NCBI GenBank assembly: GCA_012295275.1
Contig: CM022665.1
Span: forward strand, 6,206,901 to 6,270,900
Direction of reading: 5' to 3'
Source: Chrysomallon squamiferum
Taxonomy: Eukaryota; Mollusca; Gastropoda; Neomphalida; Peltospiridae
DNA: 64,000 bases
Of the stretch, positions 13,122 through 31,200 are shown one piece after another (within the stretch, counting starts at the first letter, position 1; every line of letters begins with the position of its first letter). Below the pieces are notes generated by a model. The model saw only the letters and a program-made list of their open reading frames with translations. It had not been told where the DNA came from and made no database searches. Both the position numbers and the translations under genes were made by a program.

Positions 13122-14379
13122 ACATTAATATCAGTCAGTTATTTTATTCGTGGTTCGTCTACAAAAACAACAACAAGAACAAAAAACACACACAAAAAAA
13201 AAAAAAAAAAAAAAAAACAAAACAAAAACAATAAAATATATATATATATTTTTTTTTTTATAAAATAATAAAATAAAAATTATAAACTGGCAAATCATCT
13301 TTTGCAGATATTAAATTTTATACGTCTCGTAATATTTAACCAGTAGGCCTATATTATACACTTTCGGAATGCAGTTTTGTAACTACACTGCATAGTAAAG
13401 AGAACTCGTATTGTCATGTAACTGAAAGTAGCCTCTTTGAACTCCAGATATATATATAGCTGTAGTCCTTCAAATAATTTATCTTTTCTACAGTATATAT
13501 GACAGATATTCTTAATCTACTGTGAGACACTTTTTCAATATTTCGCATTACATGCGTAGACACAACATTGTTACATGCTATTCATTCATCATGCGGTAAT
13601 TTATATCGCGGCAATACATCAATGAACTATACATTTTTATATATTCGCGTATATTATTGATAAAAGGTTTGTGGGTACGGACAATGTTTGTAGCAGGTTA
13701 TATATTTTAATTAAAATGCCTTTGAGTATAGCATAAAGAGATGGCTCTTAAACTCATTATTAGCCTTTATTTCAGATAACCAAAATTAAATAAATATTTA
13801 AAAATACTGAAATAATGTTTGGCATGAAATGAATATTTCATTCTTATTACTTTATTTTTAACAAAGACTGGCTGCAGTTGCTCACAATACGGTAACTGGT
13901 TAGAAGTATACAAAATGTATTTAAGAGCTGTACGTATTAACTGTTTCGACATTCGTTAAACGTGTCTTTTGTGGTTAAAATGAAATAGTTTAAACGATAT
14001 TTTGTATTCTTCAGAGTTATGTTTTATATTATTTTACTGATTTATTTTTACGTCCGTTCTTAATTAACAATGAATTTTTTTTTTTTTTTAAATTTAAAAA
14101 TAAAAAAGAAGAGTACAGTTAGTTTGAAATTATCTGGCAACCGCATTTTTAAAATTCTTGTTTTGTTTTGTTTTGCTGTTTTTTTTTTTTTTAGTTGTGA
14201 TATCATGGCGAAAACAGTGGAGTGATAGGCAGTGTCACGTAAAATACGGCTAAAAGTGTAAGTCCGCTTTGTCCTTGACTATTTATTAATAAGATTTAAA
14301 AAACGATTTGTATTTGTTTATGTTGTTTGTCTATAACATTCAAATTACAAAAATAATTATGAACGTGTAATGATTATAA

Positions 14380-14381
<2 letters not shown>

Positions 14382-14440
<59 letters not shown>
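14382..14440. repeat. CT microsatellite
   Basis: About 29 uninterrupted CT units. Confidence 0.95.
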
Positions 14441-14445
<5 letters not shown>

Positions 14446-14775
14446 TAAATTGTATGATAATAAGTATTTCTTTTATCAGTCTTAGAACCATGTACATATA
14501 TTAGTTTGAATTTAACTCAACTGTCCTTAACATAACTTTTTCAAACATTAAATCTTATTTCCTTTTATTTAACAACATTTATTTAGGCAAAGTTAATCCG
14601 TTAACTACATTTTTACTAACGGCAACTAGAAATTAAATTTGTAATAATGATACTTATGTTATTTATTCCACGTCTACAGGTATACTTTCACCTGGAGTAT
14701 GCAATTAGTGTTTTCTATTTTCGGCTGCTGATAAATGAAATCCTGTAACAATCTTGTTTATTATTTGACAGATAA

Positions 14776-15045
14776 CATAACACTCATTTCGTAAATTGGA
14801 AGACACTTTTTTATTTAAATAAATTCCTGATTATAAAGTTATCCAAAAGAAACAAATAAATAATTAATAATAAAACCAAGAGAACAAAATTTTTAATAAA
14901 GAAGAATAAACATAACACTCATTTCGTAAATTGGAAGACACTTTTTTATTTAAATAAATTCCTGATTATAAAGTTATCCAAAAGAAACAAATAAATAATT
15001 AAAAATAAAACCAAGAGAACAAAATTTTTAAAAAAGAAGAAAAAA
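14776..15045. repeat. Tandem duplication of a 135-bp unit
   Basis: The segment beginning CATAACACTCATTTCG at 14776 begins again at 14911. The two copies are nearly identical for about 130 bp and diverge only in A-rich stretches near their ends. This indicates a recent local duplication. Confidence 0.95.
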
Positions 15046-15686
15046 AACCCAACAAAAAACAAAACAAACAACAAAACAAATAAGCATTAATAATAATAAT
15101 CGTTCCAAAAAATTCTTTATAACTTCTAATAAAATGTTAATAGGAAAACATTTTTTAATAATAATATTTTTCTTTATTAACTTTGCATGTATAATTTATA
15201 TCTATGTGAAACCAGAGTAACACAGGCTTGTAACATGAAACCTTCAAAAAAGACATTCAAAACGTTCATAATTTTTGGTAAAAATATTGTAAATACAAAA
15301 TGGTGAACTATAGGCATCATAACTTAAAATTTGTAGATTGACGAATAAATAAATATAAAAATTAAATCAGTTCATTAAGTATTTGTTCAAAAATATTCGG
15401 TGCCAAAAAAATGCTTATATATGTTGTAGAAAAACAAAAATTATATCAAATTAATTCTGCCTGGAGAGTAAATCCTTTATTCTGACCAATGTCACAACGA
15501 CCCTGACTTGCCTAGTCCACTGATAGTCTAGTTCTTGAAGCATCAGCTGGTGTTGCAGGTTCATGTACAAAACACTGCGAGGCTGGTTTACACAGATCTA
15601 ATTATGCCCTCGCTTTACTCTTCACTTCGCTTTGGCAACGAACTAGGTTTCTATACTTCTTCTGGGCAAGCAGAGTTACTTCTTTC

Positions 15687-15967
15687 TTAGACGTGTAATG
15701 CACGTGGTTTTTCAGTGTCATACTTCTGTCGTGAAAAGAAAGAGAGACATAATTCAGTTTAATTTTAATTTATATAATTTTTAATTAATTCGCTTAGAAT
15801 AATATCTAAAAATGAATTAATAATTTAGTCAAATTGATCTACATAATGAAAGAGACAATCCAATAATGACAGTGACAATAGTTCCATCGGTATTTTGCCT
15901 ATTTTGGCTTTGTTTTCTTTTGACATTAAATTTTATCAGATCGTAAATCCATAAATGTATATTTAAT

Positions 15968-15998
<31 letters not shown>

Positions 15999-16443
15999 CA
16001 AAAACAACAACAACAACAACAACAACAATAATAATAATAATCACATGAGTTGGTGATAGAGCGATGCCCGTGGATGTCGATACCCCGCATAGATACAGAT
16101 CCTTCAGTAAACCAAGGAAATCCAAAATAAAAATAAAAATAATAATGATAATAAATAAATTAATAAAATTAATAATGATAATAAATAAATTAATAAAATT
16201 AATTATACATCACAATATCATTATTTCATTTCGTAATTGCCAGTACATCATTACAAGTCTCTATTTTAAATAAAAGTGGTTTCTCTAATATTAAATATTA
16301 ATATATCTGGCAGTCGCTAACAATACATTTCTGTCTTACATACCCGTCTTCTCGGCGTATTTCCCACTGGCTCACCAACAGTAACCACCTCCATGGGTTC
16401 GATTTCTCTGTCGTCGAAATTATCAAGATCCATAGGTTCGTGT
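15687..16443 (-). CDS. Two terminal exons of an unrecognised small gene
   Basis: Minus strand. The first exon (16443-16344, 100 nt) has a good acceptor (ttgttttcag) and donor (CGG|gtatgt). Its open frame encodes 33 residues from HEPMDLDNFDDREIEPMEVV to GNTPRRR, strongly acidic then basic. The next exon starts after ttcacgacag at 15725 and, in the joined phase, reads KYDTEKPRALHV followed by a stop at 15687. If the A-run were two bases longer, as in the inverted copy at 13.0 kb, the frame would instead continue through HYTSKKEVTLLAQKKYRNLV to a stop near 15610. The 5' exons were not found and the family is unknown. Confidence 0.45.
15968..16040. repeat. AAT/AAC trinucleotide tract
   Basis: AAT units, then AAC units, then AAT again, giving poly-Ile/Val on the minus strand. 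Confidence 0.9.
16141..16200. repeat. Two tandem copies of a 30-bp AT-rich unit
   Basis: Two identical 30-bp units starting AATAATGATAATAAATAAAT at 16141 and 16171. Confidence 0.9.
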
Positions 16444-16526
16444 CTGAAAACAAAATTATTTATACCAGTATTTCATTTATTAATGTGTGTGTGTTTATAT
16501 CTATTCTTCTTCTTCTTCTTATTATT

Positions 16527-16558
<32 letters not shown>

Positions 16559-16642
16559 GAAATTCCTCTATCATAAAGTGAACAAAATATTAATAACTAT
16601 TTTTTAAATATCGGGAAGCAATTTTTTAAGTAAGCATTATTA

Positions 16643-16673
<31 letters not shown>

Positions 16674-17047
16674 TTTATTGTTGAGAAACCTGTTTTCTTT
16701 TATCAGTTTGCTGCTCCTATACACAAGCAAGTAAATATCAAAATATTTCTAATGTTTTGGCATTAGGTATTAAATCAGTTTACTAGGTTATGAATGCAGC
16801 TTACAGATGTAGATGAATTTCAGTAATAATATGGAAATTAAAGTCATACTGATGAACACTAGAAGATATTAATAACATTGAAATTAAACTTACTGAAAAC
16901 CAAACATCATTAACGAACGATGTTATAAATTAGATACAAAAATGAAAACTGAGAACTATCAACAAAATCAAAATGTGAAACAACTGTGCTAACTTTCGTT
17001 TCTATGTCGACAACGCATTGATGACATCATACAAAGGAGATGAAACC

Positions 17048-17077
17048 GAAGTTAGACGAAGTTAGACGAAGTTAGCC
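17048..17077. repeat. Three tandem copies of a 10-bp unit
   Basis: GAAGTTAGAC twice, then GAAGTTAGCC, in a stretch that is less AT-rich than its surroundings. Confidence 0.85.
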
Positions 17078-17160
17078 GATCGTATAAGTCACTGTAAATG
17101 TATTCGGTGTGGACTGACTTTTTTCCACCGAAATAAAAATAAACAGAGAAGTAGTGTTTA

Positions 17161-17292
17161 AATATATTTTTCATACTTTTATTTATTTATTTATTTATTA
17201 TTGTTACTACCAATACTGTTTTTTTTTTTTTTTATTTATTTATTTTTATTTATTTGTTTTATTTTATTTTTTTTTTTTTTATTATTTTTTAT

Positions 17293-17329
<37 letters not shown>

Positions 17330-17362
17330 TTTTTTTTTTATTTTATTTATTTTTTTTTTTGA
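17161..17362. repeat. Long T-rich low-complexity tract
   Basis: Nearly 200 bp of T runs and ATTT units. Its plus-strand frame gives a spurious poly-Phe/Tyr ORF. Confidence 0.9.
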
Positions 17363-17619
17363 CGCTTTTAGTAAAAAACTAAACGAGTACAAACAAATTT
17401 CATTTAACCATACATACTGCCGACGTTATACTTGCAAGAAGTGTTAACTCATGTTACATTTACCTACTTTATTTTATTTTATTATAAATCATAAAATGAA
17501 GTCCGTATTAAGCAGTGCCTGATTCACTGTGATGATAAAATCATTTTAATGCATAATTTAAATTATGACATGGTTTTATATCAAAATAATGATTAATGAC
17601 ACAATGGGGGATCTCTTCA

Positions 17620-19412
17620 TTATCTTTTATCATTCGTCAAAATGAAGGGAACCCAGAGATCATCCTCAGTGATGAGGTAGTGGAACTGAACAGTTCCTCT
17701 GATGGTTAGGACATCAGCAAACACTTCTTTCATCTCGAGGACCTCATTTCGTTTTTCTGTATCGGCGATATTCATTTCAAATACACTGGCCTGTACTATA
17801 GAAGATGCATGCTTCACCATTATTGTCTTCTTTTGTTTTTATTGCAGCCCAGAGAACACCACCTATCCTACGCAATAGGCCCCTTGTCGTGAGAAATGAC
17901 AAAGAAATTCCAATAAATATTTTTCTTATACTTTTCTGCAGCGAAATCATAGCAGTTGCTATGAAGCGGTTTTTGAACTGTGACATTAGACCAAATCAAT
18001 ACGCTTTTGACTGAATTCGGAATCATTGCCAAGAGCATGTCAAGTTACGCCATGATAATGTCTGTCGAATGTGTAAGATAATAAGATGCTACCACCGTCA
18101 AGTGCAGCACGCCAATTTTCCACATTGATTCTGTTAAAAGGCCTACTCAACATTGCTAACAATGAACACTTTCTATCACATTCTGGTACCGACACGTATA
18201 ACATAGCAGTGCTCCATAAATTGGAGCAATAAGCAGGAAATGTGGAAGTGCAGATCATTAGATGTACCCTTCTTCCTTTGAAATTCTCTCTTCAAAATCA
18301 TTCTTCAAGACATACCAATTCACTTTCGTTGTGCTATCTGTGTTAGTCATGGCCATGACAAATTTTCCGTCATAGCAGTTTTCGCAACTGTTTAGTAGTA
18401 TGATTCCAGTCCTCATTCATCATGGGCCATTGCAATACATCCAGCCTTAATTGTCTCTGCTTTTCTCATTGCACTTTACCTAAAGCCCTATGCTTTGCTC
18501 CCCGGTCTGCTATATTCTTTCTTCTACAGTCTTCTTTTGGATGGATTCGGATATCTTCCTTTCTATTTCTTTACTCTTCTGTCTACATGTGCTTTTTGCC
18601 TTTCTTTAATTGTTATTAAACATAAAATCTGTGATTACTTTGTAACACTTTATCTTTTTCTTGGCCTGCAAATAACAAGTTTTCAGAACAGCATGTAAAA
18701 TTGAATACATACCTTTATTTACTTTGAGGATGTTGTCTTATGAAATTGTGGTGGATTTTTCTTTTTAAAAACTGAAGAATTGTGTGTAAAAATATCATCA
18801 TTCCGCAGCTGACATGACTGTTATTTGGTGAAACTACATTTTGTTCATAATTTGAAGACTGACTGATATATTTTTTTTAACTTTGTCTTGGCTAGTACTA
18901 AGAGAATTATAAAGTACATCATTATATACCTTCAGATTTTCTTCTCGCATAAACAATTTAGATTTTATTCGTGATAGACGTTACATCGACTGGACACATT
19001 ACTTCAAATCCTAATTTAACTATTTCCTAAAATTATTTTAAGCCTCCTTATTCTTTTAATGTCCAGAACCTGAATGAAATGAAGTGCCAAAGCCAGTTTA
19101 GTGTGCTTAATATTCCTATTTTGGGGTAGTCTCTAGTATTGAAATTATATACCGTGTCTTCATGTCAGATTCACAAGAATGTTCATTCTTTTCTGTAAGT
19201 TGGAAGTTTTGTCAATAAATTTTGACACTTTGCATAATGAAATACTGAACAAATTTTTCCCTTTTGCCCCTTAAGACATGGAATTGCCCTTTTGGTTTAT
19301 TTACTCTGTCAAATGAACGGTACGATAAACCAAGCATGATAATTCCTCCATTCCTTATTGCACCGTCATTATCTGTGCACTCTGTCATAATAAACAGAGG
19401 TGCCCTTATCAT
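17620..19412 (-). pseudogene. Decayed coding-like tract of unknown family
   Basis: Several minus-strand stretches with protein-like composition follow one another in changing frames, broken by stops. At 19412-19212 is a piece containing TECTDNDGAIRNGGIIMLGL and YRSFDRVNKPKGQFHV. Near 18400-18260 a frame reads NSCENCYDGKFVMAMTNTDS and KVNWYVLKNDFEERI. At 18258-18040 is one with VENWRAALDGGSILLSYTF. At 17820-17620 is one with EVLEMKEVFADVLTI. I see no splice sites that repair the breaks. It may be an old transposon or retrocopy; I do not recognise the parent family. Confidence 0.35.
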
Positions 19413-20050
19413 TGAGCGTTGTTAGACACTGATACCTGTTTCTTTTTGTTGTTTTTTCTTTGATGATAAATCTGTTCACTTTTCTTTCATAATGAGAACA
19501 CACAAACACATCCGAAACACTAATGATAATTAAATATAAGTATTTTGACTAAGAATTAAGTAACGATTGTATGTTTATGCCAAAAAGTAACAAATATACT
19601 GGCCTCGTTGTTAAAAAAAGTCAGCTTTTATAACCTTGAAATTATAATTATAGTTATGAAGTCATTACATTTTACTACTGCCCTTCATCTTTAAAACTTT
19701 AAATGTTTAAAGAATGCAGTAATAAAATAATACATTTTATTATCATGAAGGATAATTTATTATTATTTATTTATTTATTTATTTTTAAAGGCGAAAAAGA
19801 AAAAAGAAAAAACCCACTAAAATTAGGGAAATAATTATTTGGTTCAGGGAAGGAAATTAATTTAAAAAAAAAATGCTATTTAAGAATAAATAGCAACTGG
19901 TCATAGGTCTGTGTTTAAAAACTTCCAATTACCTTAGGCTTGTCTGAATAAAATAATTTGCGGGAATAAGTGGTCAGTGATCAGCTATCAACTACACTAG
20001 AGTTATCTCCGCTATTTGTCGTGTCGCTGATAGCGTTATTGACTTCCGTT

Positions 20051-25315
<5,265 letters not shown>

Positions 25316-25361
25316 ATTATAATGTGTTTAGTGTTGAATGTTAACAAAAAACTTATCTCGT

Positions 25362-25367
25362 AATAAA
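25362..25367 (+). terminator. Polyadenylation signal of PSMC1
   Basis: AATAAA lies 47 bp after the stop codon, giving a very short 3' UTR. Confidence 0.75.
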
Positions 25368-25399
25368 AATTTCTATGAAATGAAAACACATATTTTTGT

Positions 25400-26309
25400 A
25401 ATTTTACGATTATGTTAGAAGTAAAAATAATACAACTGTAGGCTACTTCTAAGGTTTATCCAAAAAGGATTGTTTCTGTGGACTTTTTTTGCAGTCAGGA
25501 CAATGAATACCAAAGAAAGATAAACCAGAATGACAAATGGAAGAAACAAACATAAAAATATAATTAAAAAAACGCTGATTTTGTAAAAAGTTCCACAATA
25601 TGCATGAATTCATGACCAATGCACATAAATTCAGTCAAATTATATTAGTAACGTGTCATTGCAAGCTCACCTGAATGCCTGGAATGAGTAATTAAAATAT
25701 ATATATACATTTAAAACATTCAAGTGATAGATATTTTCTATTTTTTTTTTTTTTTTTTTTTTTAATGACTGGTTATTTTATAAAGGTAAGTGGAATCCTT
25801 AAGCACAACATGGAACAAAAAAACAAAACAATAATAAAATAAATAAATAAAATTACACTAAAAATCCATGCTGCAAAAATTGTAACGCAATGTTTTCAGT
25901 ACCAATGTTTTTACTAGCACTACCCTAATTCTTATCATTGTTAGTTAACACTGTAAAGAATTTCCTGTTTTAATTTTAATGACTTGCATACAACAGTAGC
26001 AGTGTACGTTTGTCTAGACATACCATGGAACTTAAAACAGTAATAATGATTTTTTATTATTCAATCCAGTATACTGTATGCAAATTATAGTCATAAATAA
26101 ATAATTATATCGAGAAGAAATAAAAAATAACTCAGAAATTTATGTATACTTAGTTTTCATTTCTGTTAGTGTTCGTTTTTAATTTAAATCAATTAATTGC
26201 GAATTTTGGAGTTTGGAACATATTTATCATATTCATGATATTGTTTATTTAATCATATTTGATTTGCCTTTTGACTAAACGTTTTCCTTAAAACACCAAA
26301 ACGATTTCA

Positions 26310-26357
<48 letters not shown>

Positions 26358-26700
26358 TAGTACGAAGGATGTCGGGTATAGTTCAAACCCTCTGACACCA
26401 GTCCATAAAATGATAAATTAAAATTATCATTATCGACTGGTAGTAAGGCCTTAAGAGACGTTTTGTAATTACATTATCTTAAATAAAAAATCATGTGCCA
26501 TAAAAAAAATTAAATCTGTCTTGTGATACAAAATGGAAAGGAAAAAGCGACACGACAAAAAGCTACTACCGACAAATAACCACAAAGATTTAAAATATAA
26601 TTTTTGTATCGTTACCGGAAGTAAATAACTGGTTTCTACGGTAAACCAGTCTAGTGAAATGTTTTCATCGACAACGAAGAATATTTTTATTGAAATAATA
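25400..26700. other. Intergenic region between PSMC1 and BBS1
   Basis: About 1.4 kb between the stop of PSMC1 and the ATG of BBS1, same strand. It holds a poly-T run (25740-25763), an ATT tract (26311-26358) and otherwise AT-rich DNA. The last 200 bp before the ATG would contain the BBS1 promoter; no TATA box is obvious. Confidence 0.6.
26311..26358. repeat. ATT microsatellite
   Basis: About 16 uninterrupted ATT units. Confidence 0.95.
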
Positions 26701-26759
26701 AATGTCACTTTGAAAAACGAGTAAGGCATCTTTTCACTTCGTACAGTACTGAACAAAAC

Positions 26760-28190
26760 ATGGCTATGCAAAACTATGCAGAAGGAATGAAAAAACCTGA
26801 GGACGCATTAACGTAAGTGAAGTTATGTAAAGTAAAACTATTAAACGTGTTTGTTTTGTAATTGTATGATGTATCATTACGTATGACAGTGTGTCTAGTT
26901 AGTCTCTTTTCTGTGTCTGTTCATAATATCGTAATCGTACAACTGAATGAAATTATTTGAATACAGATGTGCAGTTATTATTTATTAAAGGAAGAAGAAA
27001 AATCTGGTTTGTTAATACAGGTATTCTCAATTGACAGAATATTTGCACTGTCACAGTGTCAGCTTGAATTGTGAATTTATTATAAAGTCTATAGTTTTAG
27101 GTAAAAGAAAATTATTCTTAATTATTAGTCCAATATAATCCTAGTTTATATGAACAAAGTAATATAGAAAATTTGATCATCATACAAATTTCAGATATTC
27201 TTTCTACAGAGTTTACTGATTGTGACAAAATATAAAAAATAATAAATAATAAAGATGAAATATTCTAGTTGTATGTATCTATGATATTTACATTTATATA
27301 TTATTCTTTTCATTCAGCTGAATGAGGATGGGTCTTTTTATATATATAAGTTTTTGCATATAATTTTTTTTTTTTTTTTTTTTTTTTTTATGAACTAGGA
27401 AGGTTTGTACCTGCTATAGTAGCTTGTGACATTGTAAAATAAAATACATCCAGTTTAAGTTAAATGTATATGCAAGCGATACAGAATTAACTAAAATAAG
27501 TAGTTCATTGAATTTATAGTTTGAATTTTAGAACAGACAACACACTATTAAGCACAGTGATGCCAACTAATAAATAATTATATTAGTAGTTCTACTGCTA
27601 GATAATCTTATAGAGCCAGTGAGTGAAAGGACAGCAAGTTCCATAATCATAGCTACAGTTTCTGCTTTGAAACATTTAAATATTGTTATTGAACCACACA
27701 TTTTGCAGATATGGCTCCCACATATTTTATTTTATTTTTCTGTGAATGTCATATAAAATGCTTGAAAGGTCATCTAAGTTGAGATGATAAATTACTATAA
27801 TTATTATAAATAGTTGCTTCCATTTTCAATTAGTTGTTTATCTTTGTGCGCACTGATGCATATAATGAAAAATGTGTGGCGGCATATGATACATAACCAG
27901 TCAGTTGTCGTGCAGTGTAATTTTGAGTTACAGCCTATTAATGAAGAAAAATGTTTTGTGAAAAAACCTAATTCTTTGATACGAAATCTGAACGTTTTAA
28001 TCTGATTTGGATAATTCAAAAAGTATTTTGATCTGTAAAATGTGGTTTATCTTATTCCATCAAAACCTGAGTTTTGATAATTTTCCCCACTGAACTGGTT
28101 ATCCTATGCCACCACACAAATTAAGATCTTATGGTATAATACAGATTAAATCTGTTGAAATTAGTTTTGCTTGAGTCCAGTTTTATTTGT

Positions 28191-28225
<35 letters not shown>

Positions 28226-31200
28226 TTACACAGTTATATTCTTAAAATTTTAATATGTATTTATCACCTTTGTTATTTTAATACAGTGAACAGTTAGAGT
28301 TAAAATCCAAGTGGCTTGATGCTTTTCATGACCCTGTGGCTTCTCTGTACACATTCACACAGTGTCTGGCTTTGTCAGACATTCATGCAGATGGAGACTG
28401 CAAGCTTATAGTTGCTGATCTTGGTACAGGCAGCTATGATATGAAGCTCAAAGTCTACAAAAGTAAGATATTCATAACAACTAGCTGAATATTAACGTTC
28501 ATTTTAGTTACTGTTTTGTTTAAAATCTAAATAATATATGTATATACCTTATAAAAGTATTGAATGTGTATAAATGAAGTCATGTGTGATCATTCTATTG
28601 ACAATTTATTTAGAATTTACTGAATGTATGTAAAATGGAAATTAAAATTACATCTAAATTATATTTTAGAAAATAACTATAAACTATTTTGTAAGCAATT
28701 TTGTTAAATAGCTGAATATTTAACAAAAATAAATTTCAGTCAGTTTTTAACCAGCATGGTAATATTGTTTTAAAATTTATTAAAGATACAAACCTTCTCA
28801 GTGAACATACCATCATTGACCTTCCAACTGGTGTTGTGACATTTTACATGGATGTTCTTGAGCCCAGAACAGCAGGTACTCTTTTCAGTTTAAGATTGCT
28901 ATGTCCCTGTACTTTGATTTGTTAATGAGCAGACAAATATGTTTTAAAATTCCAAATATATTAAATACTGGATTTCATTTTAGCTGTATGGTACTGCCAC
29001 TGCTTATTTATTAAAATTAAAAGAAATTATCTTTGAATATTCAGTTAAGTGAAAATTAAAATTATCATCATATATTCGGTAAACTGAAAATTGCTTTCAT
29101 ATATTCAGTTTAGATATTTAATTGTTACTGTAAATGATGTTACAAAATAAAAACATTTAATAGTGGATTCTTGAGTCTTTTTTAGAATTGTTTTCTTTTC
29201 TTTTTGTGACTCCTTAATGAAATAATGATGACAATGCACACTATTATTCTTCTACAATTTTAGCTATTGCAGTTGCCTCAGGTCCCTATATTTATGTATA
29301 CAAAAATCTCCGTCCATACTTCAAGTTTACTTTGCCTCCATTGGAAGTGAATAAATTAGAAGAGGATCTTTGGAACCAGGCAACCAATGTAATTTTTGAA
29401 TTTGTTGTGTACTTCTCTATAACAATAAAGCAAAGCAATTAAAATTTTAATTTCAAAATAATAAAAAAAAACAGTAATGTTAAATAAAAATTTCTTTAGT
29501 TATGTTTTATTTTATATATGCTAAGTCATGCAGTATAATTTTGGGCATTAATTTTTTGATGGAAATTTTTATCCTTATATACTTAGTTATTTACTTATTT
29601 GGTTTCAGGATGATATCAATCTTTATGTTCTGAGAGAATCATTGGACACATTAAGGTAAACAATATGCTGTCAATTCATGATCTGCATTTGTTACACAGA
29701 TCCTATCTGATCATTTACCAATTTTATTATTACCTGAACAGTATTCATGCTTCTCTCTTTTAATCAGTTGTCAACTGAATGTCTCTCTTATAACAACTAA
29801 AAAACAAAAGTGGGATGCATTTTTAAAATTAGTTGCTTCAACATGGATAAACACAAGAGTTTACAAAATATTTTCTTTTGTTTCTTTTTTCTTTTAATTT
29901 TATAAGTTTTTAAATCCTAATTTTAGGTAGCTTAAGAACCTTATGAATTTAATTTATTTTACAAATTTTCAGGATTGAGGGTCATGCCCTTACTGTGAGA
30001 TCATTGAGGTTTCTGCAGCTGGAAACTAATGACTTAGAAAACTTTGTCAGCTCACACAAACACACAGCTTTAAAAAGACAAGTAAATTGTTCACTGAATT
30101 TCTGACATCTTTAATTAATTAATTTATTTATTCATTCAAGTTGGAAAGAACAGTTATTTGTCAGTATTTCAGTACAGAGAAAAAGTAGCCAGAATCATTG
30201 TATAATCACTATAACAGAATAATCAGACAGTCTACAGAGACTGAAAATTTTCTTTAATTTATGTAGAAATATCCTTAAAATTATCCTGATAATTTAGGTT
30301 TATTTTATTTGGAAGGTGAAATAAAAATTGCAAGATCATCAGTCAGTCATGGATTTTACTATGTTTCTTTTACCTATCAGTGTCCAAATAAAACTTGTCT
30401 GTTAACTATTATGTAAGTAATTCTTCTTGTATTGGTATGGTCAGAACTGATGTAAATTAATTTTATGATAGAAATAATGTTTTTTTCCCAACAGAACTTT
30501 TATGTATAATAATTTAAAAAAAAAAAAAATTTTTTTAAAAAAATAAATAAAAAAAATTGTATTTATTTTTTTGAATCACAGACTGTGATAACATGTTTAA
30601 AAACTCTGAAGAAATCTCTGGCTGATGAAGATGCTATAAGCTGTTTGGTGTTGGGAACAGAAAACAAGTCTATATATGTTCTTGATCCAGAAGCTTTCAC
30701 CATACTCACAACAGTAAGTTTATTTATTTTTGAATAGATCTTAGATTATTAACAATAATAAGAGTGTTTGATGGTTAGCTTTCAAGCTTAATAAAAATGA
30801 AATTATTATTTTTATTTACCCCATAATAGAGATTTTGAGTCATTGATTGATTTTATTGCCTAAATAATTGGTTTTCAAATGTTTTCATACCGCGACCCCT
30901 TATGAACAATTCAATATGACTGATGACCCCCTTTAACATTTTTGATTATATAATATCCAAGGTTACCCTATTTTTATCTACCAAAGACAGTACAAAAGGA
31001 ATCTATATTCACTATGATGGGTCCCAAACCTATCTACACATTTTTATTTATTCTTCCTTCCAAGTCAAGTTGAAAAAAACTAAAACATACCCTCGCAACC
31101 CCCAGAAAAAAGGCTGGTGATCCCTTTGGGGTCATGACCCCCAGGTTGAAAACCTGTGGCCTAAATGAATAAATAACAGAACCCACCTGAACAATCACCT

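Noticed and set aside
17154-17447. Poly-Phe plus-strand ORF
   Set aside because: Pure T-rich tract.
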